Positions 57,516-64,000 of a DNA stretch of 64,000 bases are shown here, one piece after another. Made by a program: the position numbers and the translations under genes. The stretch is taken from the NCBI RefSeq assembly GCF_001999305.1, contig NZ_MLHQ01000015.1, forward strand, positions 24,001-88,000. The letters run 5' to 3'. How positions within the stretch are numbered: the first letter of the stretch is position 1; every line of letters starts with the position of its first letter. The notes under the pieces are model-generated. The model was not told the DNA's origin and made no database searches. It saw nothing but the letters and a program-made list of their open reading frames with translations. The stretch comes from Rodentibacter myodis. GTDB lineage: Bacteria > Pseudomonadota > Gammaproteobacteria > Enterobacterales > Pasteurellaceae.

Positions 57516-58055
57516 ATGTCTTATCAATCGGTATTGGATTTTTGGTTTAGCGAGCAGACAAAACCCTTTTGGTTCGCTAAAAGTGAGGAATTTGATCGCC
57601 AAATTCGGGAACAATTTTATGCCGTATGGCAACAGGCGGCACAGGCGGAATTAAGTCATTGGCGTGAAAGCCTAAAAGGGCGTTTGGCTGAAATTATCGT
57701 GTTGGATCAATTTTCCCGCAATTTACACCGCAATAGCCCTTTGGCATTTGCACAAGACAATATGGCGGTGGCATTGACGCAGGAAGCCATTAAACAGCCG
57801 GAATTTCCTTTGATGACGGTAAGTGAACGCCATTTTATGTTGATGCCGCTAATGCACAGTGAAAGCAAAGTTATTCACGCTGAAGCCGCCCGTTTATTTG
57901 AAAAATATTGCCCGCCGGAAACCTTAGATTTTGAATTAAAGCATAAAGTCATTATCGATCGCTTTGGGCGTTATCCACATCGTAACGAAGTGCTTGGACG
58001 AGAAAGCACCGCAGAAGAAATTGAATTTTTAACCCAACCCGGTTCGAGCTTTTAA
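57516..58055 (+). CDS. DUF924 family protein
   Basis: The 179-residue helical protein matches the DUF924 family: VLDFWFSEQTKPFWFAKSEEFDRQIRE at the start, LAEIIVLDQFSRNLHRNSPLAFAQD in the middle, and HRNEVLGRESTAEEIEFL near the end. The fold is TPR-like and function unknown. I chose ATG 57516 because GGAG (57506-57509) is six bases before it; ATG 57513 is also possible. Confidence 0.85.
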   Translation: MSYQSVLDFWFSEQTKPFWFAKSEEFDRQIREQFYAVWQQAAQAELSHWRESLKGRLAEIIVLDQFSRNLHRNSPLAFAQDNMAVALTQEAIKQPEFPLMTVSERHFMLMPLMHSESKVIHAEAARLFEKYCPPETLDFELKHKVIIDRFGRYPHRNEVLGRESTAEEIEFLTQPGSSF

Positions 58056-58107
58056 AGCCAAATGTGAAAATAGTAAAGTTTAAACTTTGCTATTGTTCCC
58101 TTATGAA

Positions 58108-58653
58108 TTAAGCGAAAGGTTGCAATTCCGGATTAATCGGTGTTTCCGCAAGGTTATTGACATAGTTACATAATGTGGCAAGACTTATGCCGAGAATCAC
58201 ATCAATGGCGTGTTCTTGAGTGTAACCCGCTTTAAAGAAAGTTTGTAACTGAGCCTCTGTTAGCTTGGCTTTTTGTAATATCACGGCAAGGGTGAAGCGT
58301 GCCAAGATATCAAGTTTGTGATCGCTTTCAATGCGTGCCGTTGCACGGATTTGATTAACTAATTCTTCTTCCAGTTTTAATGCTTTTAATGCAATTTTTG
58401 TGTGTCCCGCCACGCAGAAACCGCAACCATTGACCACGGCTGCTGTAATCTGTATTACTTCACGTTCTGTTGGGGTGAGACTGTTTCTGCCATTAATACC
58501 GCCCACTGTACGGTAGGTTTCTAAAGCGGTTGGGGCATTGGCTAATACACCGATAAGATTGGGAATAAATCCATTCGCATTTTTTACTGCATTTAATGCT
58601 TCTTTTGTTGCTTCAGGTGCGCTTTCAATAGTGTGAATGGTGAATTGTGACAT
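58108..58653 (-). CDS. AhpD-like carboxymuconolactone decarboxylase-family protein
   Basis: The 181-residue protein has the peroxidase-type motif NGCGFCVAGHTKIA with Cys77 and Cys80 and the proton-relay His84, as in AhpD-like alkylhydroperoxidases. Such proteins reduce peroxides with a thiol partner; the partner is not in this window. AGGAGAAC precedes the start. A single-gene unit. Confidence 0.82.
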   Translation of the reverse strand: MSQFTIHTIESAPEATKEALNAVKNANGFIPNLIGVLANAPTALETYRTVGGINGRNSLTPTEREVIQITAAVVNGCGFCVAGHTKIALKALKLEEELVNQIRATARIESDHKLDILARFTLAVILQKAKLTEAQLQTFFKAGYTQEHAIDVILGISLATLCNYVNNLAETPINPELQPFA

Positions 58654-58974
58654 AAAGTTCTCCTGTATAGGTTGCTAAAGTTATTTGTTTAGGTAGATAT
58701 TATGTGAGTGTTTTAGATGAGGGAAAGAAATAAAGGCTATTTGATAGATGAAAAAGTTATAAAGTGCGGTTGAAAATAACGGCATTATGTAGCAAACGCA
58801 CAAAGATAACGTAACGTGATTGGTAGAGACGCCCCACGCCGGCGTCCTTGTTGTTAATTTATTGCAATTGTTTGGGGTGTTGATAAGGACACGAGCGCGA
58901 CGTTCCTTCGAGCCGCATTATTGGTACGCGACAATACAGAAAAATCATCAGGATTTTGACCGCACTTGGTCGTA
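58654..58974. other. Gene-free stretch before lpxH end
   Basis: No gene is visible. It contains two uptake signals (58759-58768 and 58958-58967) and the REPIN-like pair at 58823-58910. Confidence 0.6.
58823..58910. repeat. REPIN-like pair of inverted hairpins, 88 bp
   Basis: The left hairpin starts GTAGAGACGCC and closes GGCGTCC (58823-58847; stem GACGCC/GGCGTC). The right one, on the - strand from 58910, starts CGAAGGAACGTCGCGCTC and ends GTGTCC; it is degenerate, with GAAG in place of GTAG. Overall length is 88 bases, close to the 86 of the element at 27972. Confidence 0.5.
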
Positions 58975-59685
58975 TCATTTGAGAAAATAACATTCTCTTT
59001 TTTCTTCTGCGACCAATATGGAGGCGTAATCGGTTCGCCAATCGCCAAGCACAATGCGTTTTTGGTTTTCGTATTGATGAATTGCCTCGCGGTGGGTATG
59101 TCCGTGAATTAACTGCGGAACATTAAATTGACGCATTGTTTGTTGTGTAAAAGGAAGATTGACATCCATAATTTCATTGGATTTGTGCATTTTATCCCGT
59201 TTGCTTTTGGCTCGAATTTTCTCGGCGATTTTTAACCGCACTTTTAAAGGTAAATGGAGAAACAGCCATTGTCGCCATTTTTGATGCACTTTTTGGCGAA
59301 ATTGTTGATATTTCACATCATCGGTGCAGAGTGTATCGCCGTGGCAAAGCAGGGTGGGCGTGCCGTAAAGTTCGATGACTTGATAGTCCGGCAGTAAAAT
59401 GATGCCGGTTTCTTTTGCAAAACCGTTGCCGATTAAGAAATCCCGATTCCCGTGAATAAAATAGCACGGGATACCTTTTTCGGTCACGTTTTTGATGGCA
59501 CATTTGACTTGTTCGATTAACGCCGATTGCTCATCATCCCCAATCCAAAAATCAAATAAATCACCGAGAATGTAAATCCGTTCCGCATTTGGGGCGAGAT
59601 TTTGCATAAAATCGAGGAAAAGTGCGGTCAATTTGGGTTGCGTTTCGCTAAGATGAAGGTCGGCGATGAAATAGGTTTTTTTCAT
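58975..59685 (-). CDS. lpxH: UDP-2,3-diacylglucosamine diphosphatase
   Basis: LpxH splits UDP-2,3-diacylglucosamine to lipid X in lipid A synthesis at the inner membrane surface. The 236-residue calcineurin-like phosphoesterase has ligands in [39 protein letters not shown] and HGHTHREAI. The start at 59685 is the family start; a longer frame to 59835 is not supported. It is divergent from plsC, 85 bases away. Confidence 0.94.
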   Translation of the reverse strand: MKKTYFIADLHLSETQPKLTALFLDFMQNLAPNAERIYILGDLFDFWIGDDEQSALIEQVKCAIKNVTEKGIPCYFIHGNRDFLIGNGFAKETGIILLPDYQVIELYGTPTLLCHGDTLCTDDVKYQQFRQKVHQKWRQWLFLHLPLKVRLKIAEKIRAKSKRDKMHKSNEIMDVNLPFTQQTMRQFNVPQLIHGHTHREAIHQYENQKRIVLGDWRTDYASILVAEEKRECYFLK

Positions 59686-59770
59686 AAAAATTCCGTAATT
59701 TTTGTTTAGATTAGCACAAAATCCCTTCATATTTGCTATACTTCGCCGAAATTTTCTCTCAGGGATTGAT

Positions 59771-60511
59771 ATGTTAAAAGCGGCTCGAATTATTATTATC
59801 ACGATTTGTTGTATCCTTATTTGCGTGCTTGGCACGATTTATTCTTTTATTCGTTTTAAAAATCCAAGTAATGTAGGCGTGGTGGCACGTTGGTTCGGGC
59901 GTTTGTATCCGCTTTTCGGATTGCAGGTGGAACATCGTTTTCCGCCACATAAAGAAAATCTTGGGCGTGCGATTTATATCGGTAATCACCAAAATAACTA
60001 CGATATGGTTACCATTTCTTATATGGTGCAGCCTAGAACGGTAAGTGTTGGGAAGAAAAGTCTGATTTGGATTCCGTTTTTTGGCATTTTGTATTGGGTA
60101 ACGGGCAACATTTTTCTTGATCGTGAAAATCGCGCCAAAGCACATAGCACAATGACGCAGTTATCAGAACGTATTCATAAAGATAACCTTTCCGTTTGGA
60201 TGTTTCCGGAAGGTACACGCAGCCGTGGGCGTGGGTTATTGCCGTTCAAAACGGGGGCGTTTTATGCGGCAGTGGCGGCAGGCGTACCCATTATTCCGGT
60301 GGTGTGTTCGACAACCCATAATAAAATCAATTTAAACCGTTGGCATAATGGCAAAGTGATTTGTGAAATGATGGAACCGATTGATACGACCGGTTATAGC
60401 AAAGAGACGGTGCGTGATCTGGCGATATATTGCCACGACTTGATGGAAAAACGCATTGCGGAATTAGATGCGGAAATTGCTCAAGCCGAAAAGGAAAGCC
60501 AAAATGCCTAA
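59771..60511 (+). CDS. plsC: 1-acylglycerol-3-phosphate acyltransferase
   Basis: PlsC adds the second fatty acid to make phosphatidic acid. The 246-residue protein has an N-terminal membrane helix (residues 6-28), the H-x4-D motif NHQNNYD (His73, Asp78), and FPEGTRSRG near 145. AGGGA is six bases before ATG 59771. The last bases overlap the start of ftsP, so they form an operon as in E. coli. Confidence 0.94.
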   Translation: MLKAARIIIITICCILICVLGTIYSFIRFKNPSNVGVVARWFGRLYPLFGLQVEHRFPPHKENLGRAIYIGNHQNNYDMVTISYMVQPRTVSVGKKSLIWIPFFGILYWVTGNIFLDRENRAKAHSTMTQLSERIHKDNLSVWMFPEGTRSRGRGLLPFKTGAFYAAVAAGVPIIPVVCSTTHNKINLNRWHNGKVICEMMEPIDTTGYSKETVRDLAIYCHDLMEKRIAELDAEIAQAEKESQNA

Positions 60512-61913
60512 ATTTTCCCGCCGTCAGTTGTTAAAAACAACGGTAATTTCCACCGCACTTGCCGCCGTGCCATCACCATTATTGGCTGCCTCCCGCCCGA
60601 AATTGGTTGTACCGCCGTTAATTGAGGTTCGCCGTGGTCGCCCGATAATTTTGACGATGGAAGAAATGGGCTACAAATTAGACGGTAAACATCAGGTGAG
60701 TGTGTGGGGATTCAACGGTAATTATTTAGGCCCGACCATTAAAATTAAATCAGGTAGCTTTGCAAAATTAAATTATCACAATAATTTACCGCAGCACGTT
60801 TCCCTTTCCATTCAGGGATTGCAAGCATCCGGCGAATTATTTGGTGGGGCGGCTCGGGTGTTGAAAAAAGGGGAATCTTGGTCGCCGATTGTGCCGATTG
60901 AACAACCTGCCACAACCTGTTGGTATCGTTCCGCCACTTTGGCAAATTCTGCTTATCAGACTTATCGTGGGCTGGTGGGAATGTGGTTGATTGAGGATGA
61001 GCAAAGTTTGAAATCGCCTCTTCCACGTAAATATGGTGTGGATGATATACCGCTCATTTTGCAGGATATGGAATTGAACGGTGATGGCTTGCAATTATTC
61101 AAACAAAATCAACCGCACTTTGTGGGAAACCGCTTATTGGTGAATGGTTTGGAAGCCCCTTATTTGGAGGTGCCGCGAGGTTGGGTGCGTTTGCGTTTGG
61201 TGAATGCATCGTTGGCACGGGCTTATGATTTACGGTTGAATAATGATCAAGAAATAATGATTATCGCCAAAGATCTCGGTTTTTTACCTCAAGGCAAAGT
61301 GGTGAAATCTTTCGTGTTAGCGCCGGGCGAACGTACGGAAATTTTAATTAATTTAACGGAAGGCGAGGGCGTATCCCTTATCACCGGACATAAACGGGGC
61401 ATTTTCGATACCATCAAAAACGTGTTTTCTTCCGAAGGGGAGCTGGCGGATAACACCGTGCTTGAGTTACGTCCTCAAGGCGAATTTTCGGCATTTGCAC
61501 AAAAAATGGATGTTCGGTTTGAGACAGATGCGGTTGCAATGCTGAAAGCAAATGTGGTGCAAGAACGTGAATTTGTATTAGACGTGACCAACGGCTTAAT
61601 TAATCAAAAACGTTTTGATCCACGCCGTGTGGATGTGGTGGCGAAACAAGGAACGATAGAACGTTGGATTTTAACCGCTTCTTTACCGGTTGGCTTTAGT
61701 ATTCAAGGGGCAAAATTTATTGTAGAAAGCAATGAACAGGGGGCGCCGGAAGAAAATGAGTTGGCGTGGAAAGATACGGTTTGGGTGAGAGGAAAAACGC
61801 AAATTTTAGTGCGTTTTGAAAAGCCCTCTTCCAATACTTATCCCTTTATTTTTGGTTCGTCCAACTTAATGTTGGCGGATATGGGCTGTATTGGTGTGCT
61901 GATCGTGCAGTAA
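60504..61913 (+). CDS. ftsP: Cell division protein FtsP (SufI), Tat-exported
   Basis: FtsP stabilises the divisome in the periplasm under stress. The 469-residue multicopper-oxidase-like protein has a Tat signal with Arg6-Arg7 ([19 protein letters not shown]), then three cupredoxin domains. The copper-binding His clusters of true oxidases are missing, as in E. coli SufI. AAAGGAAAGCC precedes ATG 60504, which overlaps plsC by eight bases. The Tat signal contains an uptake signal (60550-60559) encoding part of STALA. Confidence 0.92.
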   Translation: MPKFSRRQLLKTTVISTALAAVPSPLLAASRPKLVVPPLIEVRRGRPIILTMEEMGYKLDGKHQVSVWGFNGNYLGPTIKIKSGSFAKLNYHNNLPQHVSLSIQGLQASGELFGGAARVLKKGESWSPIVPIEQPATTCWYRSATLANSAYQTYRGLVGMWLIEDEQSLKSPLPRKYGVDDIPLILQDMELNGDGLQLFKQNQPHFVGNRLLVNGLEAPYLEVPRGWVRLRLVNASLARAYDLRLNNDQEIMIIAKDLGFLPQGKVVKSFVLAPGERTEILINLTEGEGVSLITGHKRGIFDTIKNVFSSEGELADNTVLELRPQGEFSAFAQKMDVRFETDAVAMLKANVVQEREFVLDVTNGLINQKRFDPRRVDVVAKQGTIERWILTASLPVGFSIQGAKFIVESNEQGAPEENELAWKDTVWVRGKTQILVRFEKPSSNTYPFIFGSSNLMLADMGCIGVLIVQ

Positions 61914-61964
61914 AGTGCGGTCATTTTTATAAAAATTTAATCACAATTATTTTAAGGAAATAGA

Positions 61965-62447
61965 ATGAAAAAATACTTAGGTTTAGTGTCGGTGGCAGCG
62001 TTTTTATTAAGCGGTGCGAATGTTGTGGTGGCAAAAGAAGCGGATAAGGCAAAGATGCAAAAATCAAATACGCCGGAAATTTATTTGTCTGTATTTGATG
62101 CCTCAAAAGGGCTTTTGACGGATCTGAATACTACGCAAGTTTCCCGTAGCAACCCCAATCTTCAACTTTGTTGGGCGGTGCAGGGTTCGTTTAGCAAAAA
62201 GGTGAATGTGATTGAAACAATGAAAGCGCCGGAAAAACAAACGATTGTTGCAAAAGGGGCGAAGGTGTCAAGTTCTGACGGGCGTAAAACCAATGTGATT
62301 CAAACTTCTTTAGAAAGTGCCAATCAGGGCAAAATCGTGGGCAACTGTTGGCGTTTTGATGAACAAGATCCAATCGGCAAATATACGTTACAGGTTCAAG
62401 TGATGAATAAATTCTATAAACCAATGTCATTTAGTGTGGTGAAGTAA
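61965..62447 (+). CDS. Secreted orphan protein, unknown function
   Basis: The 160-residue protein has a Sec signal peptide (MKKYLGLVSVAAFLLSGANVVVA, cleavage after VVA) and a mature part of about 137 residues with only two cysteines, each in a Cys-Trp pair (LCWAVQG and NCWRFDE), likely joined by a disulfide. I do not recognise the family. AAGGAAAT precedes ATG 61965. It follows ftsP by 51 bases with an uptake signal between, so co-transcription is possible. Confidence 0.7.
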   Translation: MKKYLGLVSVAAFLLSGANVVVAKEADKAKMQKSNTPEIYLSVFDASKGLLTDLNTTQVSRSNPNLQLCWAVQGSFSKKVNVIETMKAPEKQTIVAKGAKVSSSDGRKTNVIQTSLESANQGKIVGNCWRFDEQDPIGKYTLQVQVMNKFYKPMSFSVVK

Positions 62448-62455
62448 TCATTAAC

Positions 62456-62493
62456 AAAAAGGGATAATAGCAGAATGTTATTATCCCTTTTTA
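62456..62493. terminator. Bidirectional terminator between the secreted gene and slyX
   Basis: AAAAGGGATAATA (62457-62469) pairs perfectly with TATTATCCCTTTT (62479-62491), between convergent genes; A-run and T-run on the two sides. Confidence 0.9.
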
Positions 62494-62715
62494 TTAGTAA
62501 TGGGGGGGAGGCGTTTCCTCGGCTTGGCTGGCAATATTGGAGGGTTGAAAATCTTTTAATTTGCCTGCAATGTAACGTAATTGCATTTGCATTTTATCCA
62601 TATCAAATTGTTGTTGAACTAATGCTTGGTTCAATTCCTCTAAAAGCTGTTCTTGAAATGCGACTTTTGTTTCAAGTTCGGCAATGCGATTTTCTAACAT
62701 TTGTTGAATTTGCAT
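62494..62715 (-). CDS. slyX: SlyX coiled-coil protein
   Basis: The 73-residue protein is a typical SlyX: it begins [29 protein letters not shown], a coiled coil, and ends in a Pro/His-rich tail (AEETPPPHY). Function is unknown. In E. coli and H. influenzae it is a neighbour of fkpA/slyD, and here it is divergent from fkpA. Confidence 0.93.
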   Translation of the reverse strand: MQIQQMLENRIAELETKVAFQEQLLEELNQALVQQQFDMDKMQMQLRYIAGKLKDFQPSNIASQAEETPPPHY

Positions 62716-62807
62716 AATTTTTCTCTAAATTTTAAAAAAAAGTTGAGAATAGGTTAAATCCGATTTAATCTATCCGGCACTTTTCTATTATAAAGGATTA
62801 ATAAAAA

Positions 62808-63530
62808 ATGTTAAAAATTCAAAAGTTATCATTTGCGGCATTGATGGTAAGTGCGGTCATTTCCGGCAGTGTTTTTGCCGATGAAAAAGCCGATGCTAAA
62901 TTTAATGATGATGTTTCTTACGCATTAACCGCTTATTCAATGACACAAGCAAAATTAATGGCGGAACAAGGTGGCATAAAATTAAACGAAAGCCAAGTGA
63001 ATAAAGCCGTTGCCGATGTGTTGAAAGGTGATTTGAACGAAGAAAAAATTGGTGAATTAGGCAAAACTTTAGAAAAATTTGAGCAAAAAATGATTGCCCA
63101 AGAACAGGCGAAAGCAAAAGAACTTGCTCAAAAAGCACAAGCGGAAGGGGATAAATATCGTGCCGATTTCGCTAAAAAAGACGGCGTGAAAACAACAAAA
63201 TCCGGTTTGTTGTATCGCGTGGTTGAAGCCGGTAAAGGCGAAACAATTAAGCCGACAGATACCGTGAAGGTGCATTACACCGGTAAATTGCCAAATGGTG
63301 AGGTGTTCGACAGCTCTGTTGAGCGTGGTCAGCCAGCGGAGTTTCGTTTAAATCAAGTGGTCAAAGGTTGGACGGAAGGGCTTCAGTTAGTCAAAAAAGG
63401 CGGTAAAATTGAATTGGTGCTTCCACCGGAATTGGCTTATGGCAAACAAGGTGCAGGAGCTTCTATTCCACCTAATGCGACCCTTTATTTTGAAGTGGAA
63501 GTGTTAGACGTTAATCCTAAAGCAAAATAA
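62808..63530 (+). CDS. fkpA: FKBP-type peptidyl-prolyl isomerase FkpA
   Basis: FkpA is a periplasmic chaperone and proline isomerase. The 240-residue protein has a Sec signal (cleavage after VFA about residue 25), an N-terminal helical dimerisation domain (about 30-120, Lys/Ala/Gln-rich) and a C-terminal FKBP domain (VKVHYTGKLPNGEVFDSS ... GWTEGLQLV ... IPPNATLYFEVEVLDV). Start ATG 62808. An uptake signal in the signal peptide (62848-62858) encodes SAV. Confidence 0.95.
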   Translation: MLKIQKLSFAALMVSAVISGSVFADEKADAKFNDDVSYALTAYSMTQAKLMAEQGGIKLNESQVNKAVADVLKGDLNEEKIGELGKTLEKFEQKMIAQEQAKAKELAQKAQAEGDKYRADFAKKDGVKTTKSGLLYRVVEAGKGETIKPTDTVKVHYTGKLPNGEVFDSSVERGQPAEFRLNQVVKGWTEGLQLVKKGGKIELVLPPELAYGKQGAGASIPPNATLYFEVEVLDVNPKAK

Positions 63531-63545
63531 TTTATTTATTCGATC

Positions 63546-63575
63546 AAAGCACAGGCGTTGGCTTGTGCTTTTTTG
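63546..63575 (+). terminator. Terminator after fkpA
   Basis: AAAGCACAGGC and GCTTGTGCTTT form a stem with one mismatch round GTTG, followed by T's. Confidence 0.8.
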
Positions 63576-63630
63576 TTCATTTTCAGCACCAAAAGTGCGG
63601 TTATTTTTAGCATAGATTTGGAACCTATTT

Positions 63631-64000
63631 ATGTTACAGGATAAGCATATTTTCACGGATGAAGATCGCACAATTCTAAATTCTTACTATGCCGTGGTGG
63701 ATGGCGTCAGTGCGCTTATCGGGGAGCATTGCGAGATTGTTTTACATTCTTTAGAAGATATTGAACATTCTGCAATCCGTATTGCCAACGGACATAACAC
63801 AAATCGCCAAGTGGGATCGCCCATTACCGATTTTGCTTTACGTTCTTTACGTAATATGCAGAGTGAAAACGTCTCAAAACCTTATTTTACCCGCGCGAAA
63901 GGTAATGTATTGATGAAGTCGGTGACCATTGCAATTCGCAATAAAAATCAGCGAATGATAGGGTTACTTTGCATTAATATTAATTTGGATGCACCGATTT
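63631..64000 (+). CDS. YheO-like PAS-domain regulator, 3' end cut by window
   Basis: The frame from ATG 63631 is open to the window edge (123 codons visible). It reads MLQDKHIFTDEDRTILNSYYAVVDG, EHCEIVLHSLEDIEHSAIRIANGH and RMIGLLCININLD, the PAS-like domain of YheO proteins; the C-terminal helix-turn-helix lies outside. In E. coli yheO is followed by tusDCB (tRNA thiolation), and slyX-fkpA-yheO is a conserved order. An uptake signal lies 35 bases upstream. Confidence 0.88.
   Translation, partial: MLQDKHIFTDEDRTILNSYYAVVDGVSALIGEHCEIVLHSLEDIEHSAIRIANGHNTNRQVGSPITDFALRSLRNMQSENVSKPYFTRAKGNVLMKSVTIAIRNKNQRMIGLLCININLDAPI

Overview
The window is chromosomal DNA from a member of the Pasteurellaceae. 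More than fifty copies of the Haemophilus-type DNA uptake signal core AAGTGCGGT (or its complement) are visible by eye, scattered through genes and gene ends and often paired as inverted repeats behind genes. Codon use, moderate-to-low GC and the gene set (comM, protein D-like glpQ, asnA/asnC, an HMW1C-type N-glycosyltransferase, slyX-fkpA-yheO) fit Haemophilus/Aggregatibacter; Aggregatibacter is my best guess, not proven. There is no rRNA, tRNA, CRISPR array, prophage or recognisable transposase gene.

Layout. 1-3560: the end of pgl, a decayed glutathione S-transferase gene, an AT-rich orphan membrane gene, and gnd (pentose phosphate pathway). 3599-15215: an MFS drug exporter, small proteins, rpe and gph, lon behind a probable heat-shock promoter, hemW, rpiA, serA, engB and comM. 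15294-26172: a glycerol-3-phosphate regulon, glpCBA divergent from glpT, then glpQ, and glpF divergent from glpK, with CRP-type sites in both divergent promoter regions. 26238-32388: asnA/asnC, a polyamine pair (puuB-like oxidase divergent from potD), and proS. 32494-40530: a HAD phosphatase and an L-ascorbate (ula) cluster with a fused UlaA-UlaB permease, divergent regulation and a consensus CRP site.

40665-49918: an MgtC-like protein, rimO followed closely by an N-glycosyltransferase with an unusual lysine/alanine-rich tail, asd, a lysophospholipase-like hydrolase and mutS. 49919-50467 is a gene-free stretch built of repeats. 50468-52794: msrQ and msrP (periplasmic methionine sulfoxide repair), divergent from an ECF sigma factor and a small zinc-finger anti-sigma candidate, with an ECF-like promoter facing msrP. 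53015-64000: purL behind a PurR box, an AT-rich orphan, DUF924 and AhpD-like genes, lpxH divergent from plsC-ftsP, a secreted orphan, slyX, fkpA and the start of a YheO-like regulator.

The pieces of most interest are the sigma/anti-sigma-msrPQ module, the tailed N-glycosyltransferase next to rimO, and a family of short GTAG-headed hairpins that look like REP/REPIN elements (two of them inverted pairs of 86-88 bp). Assignments come from reading translated sequence and remembered family features only; no database search was run.
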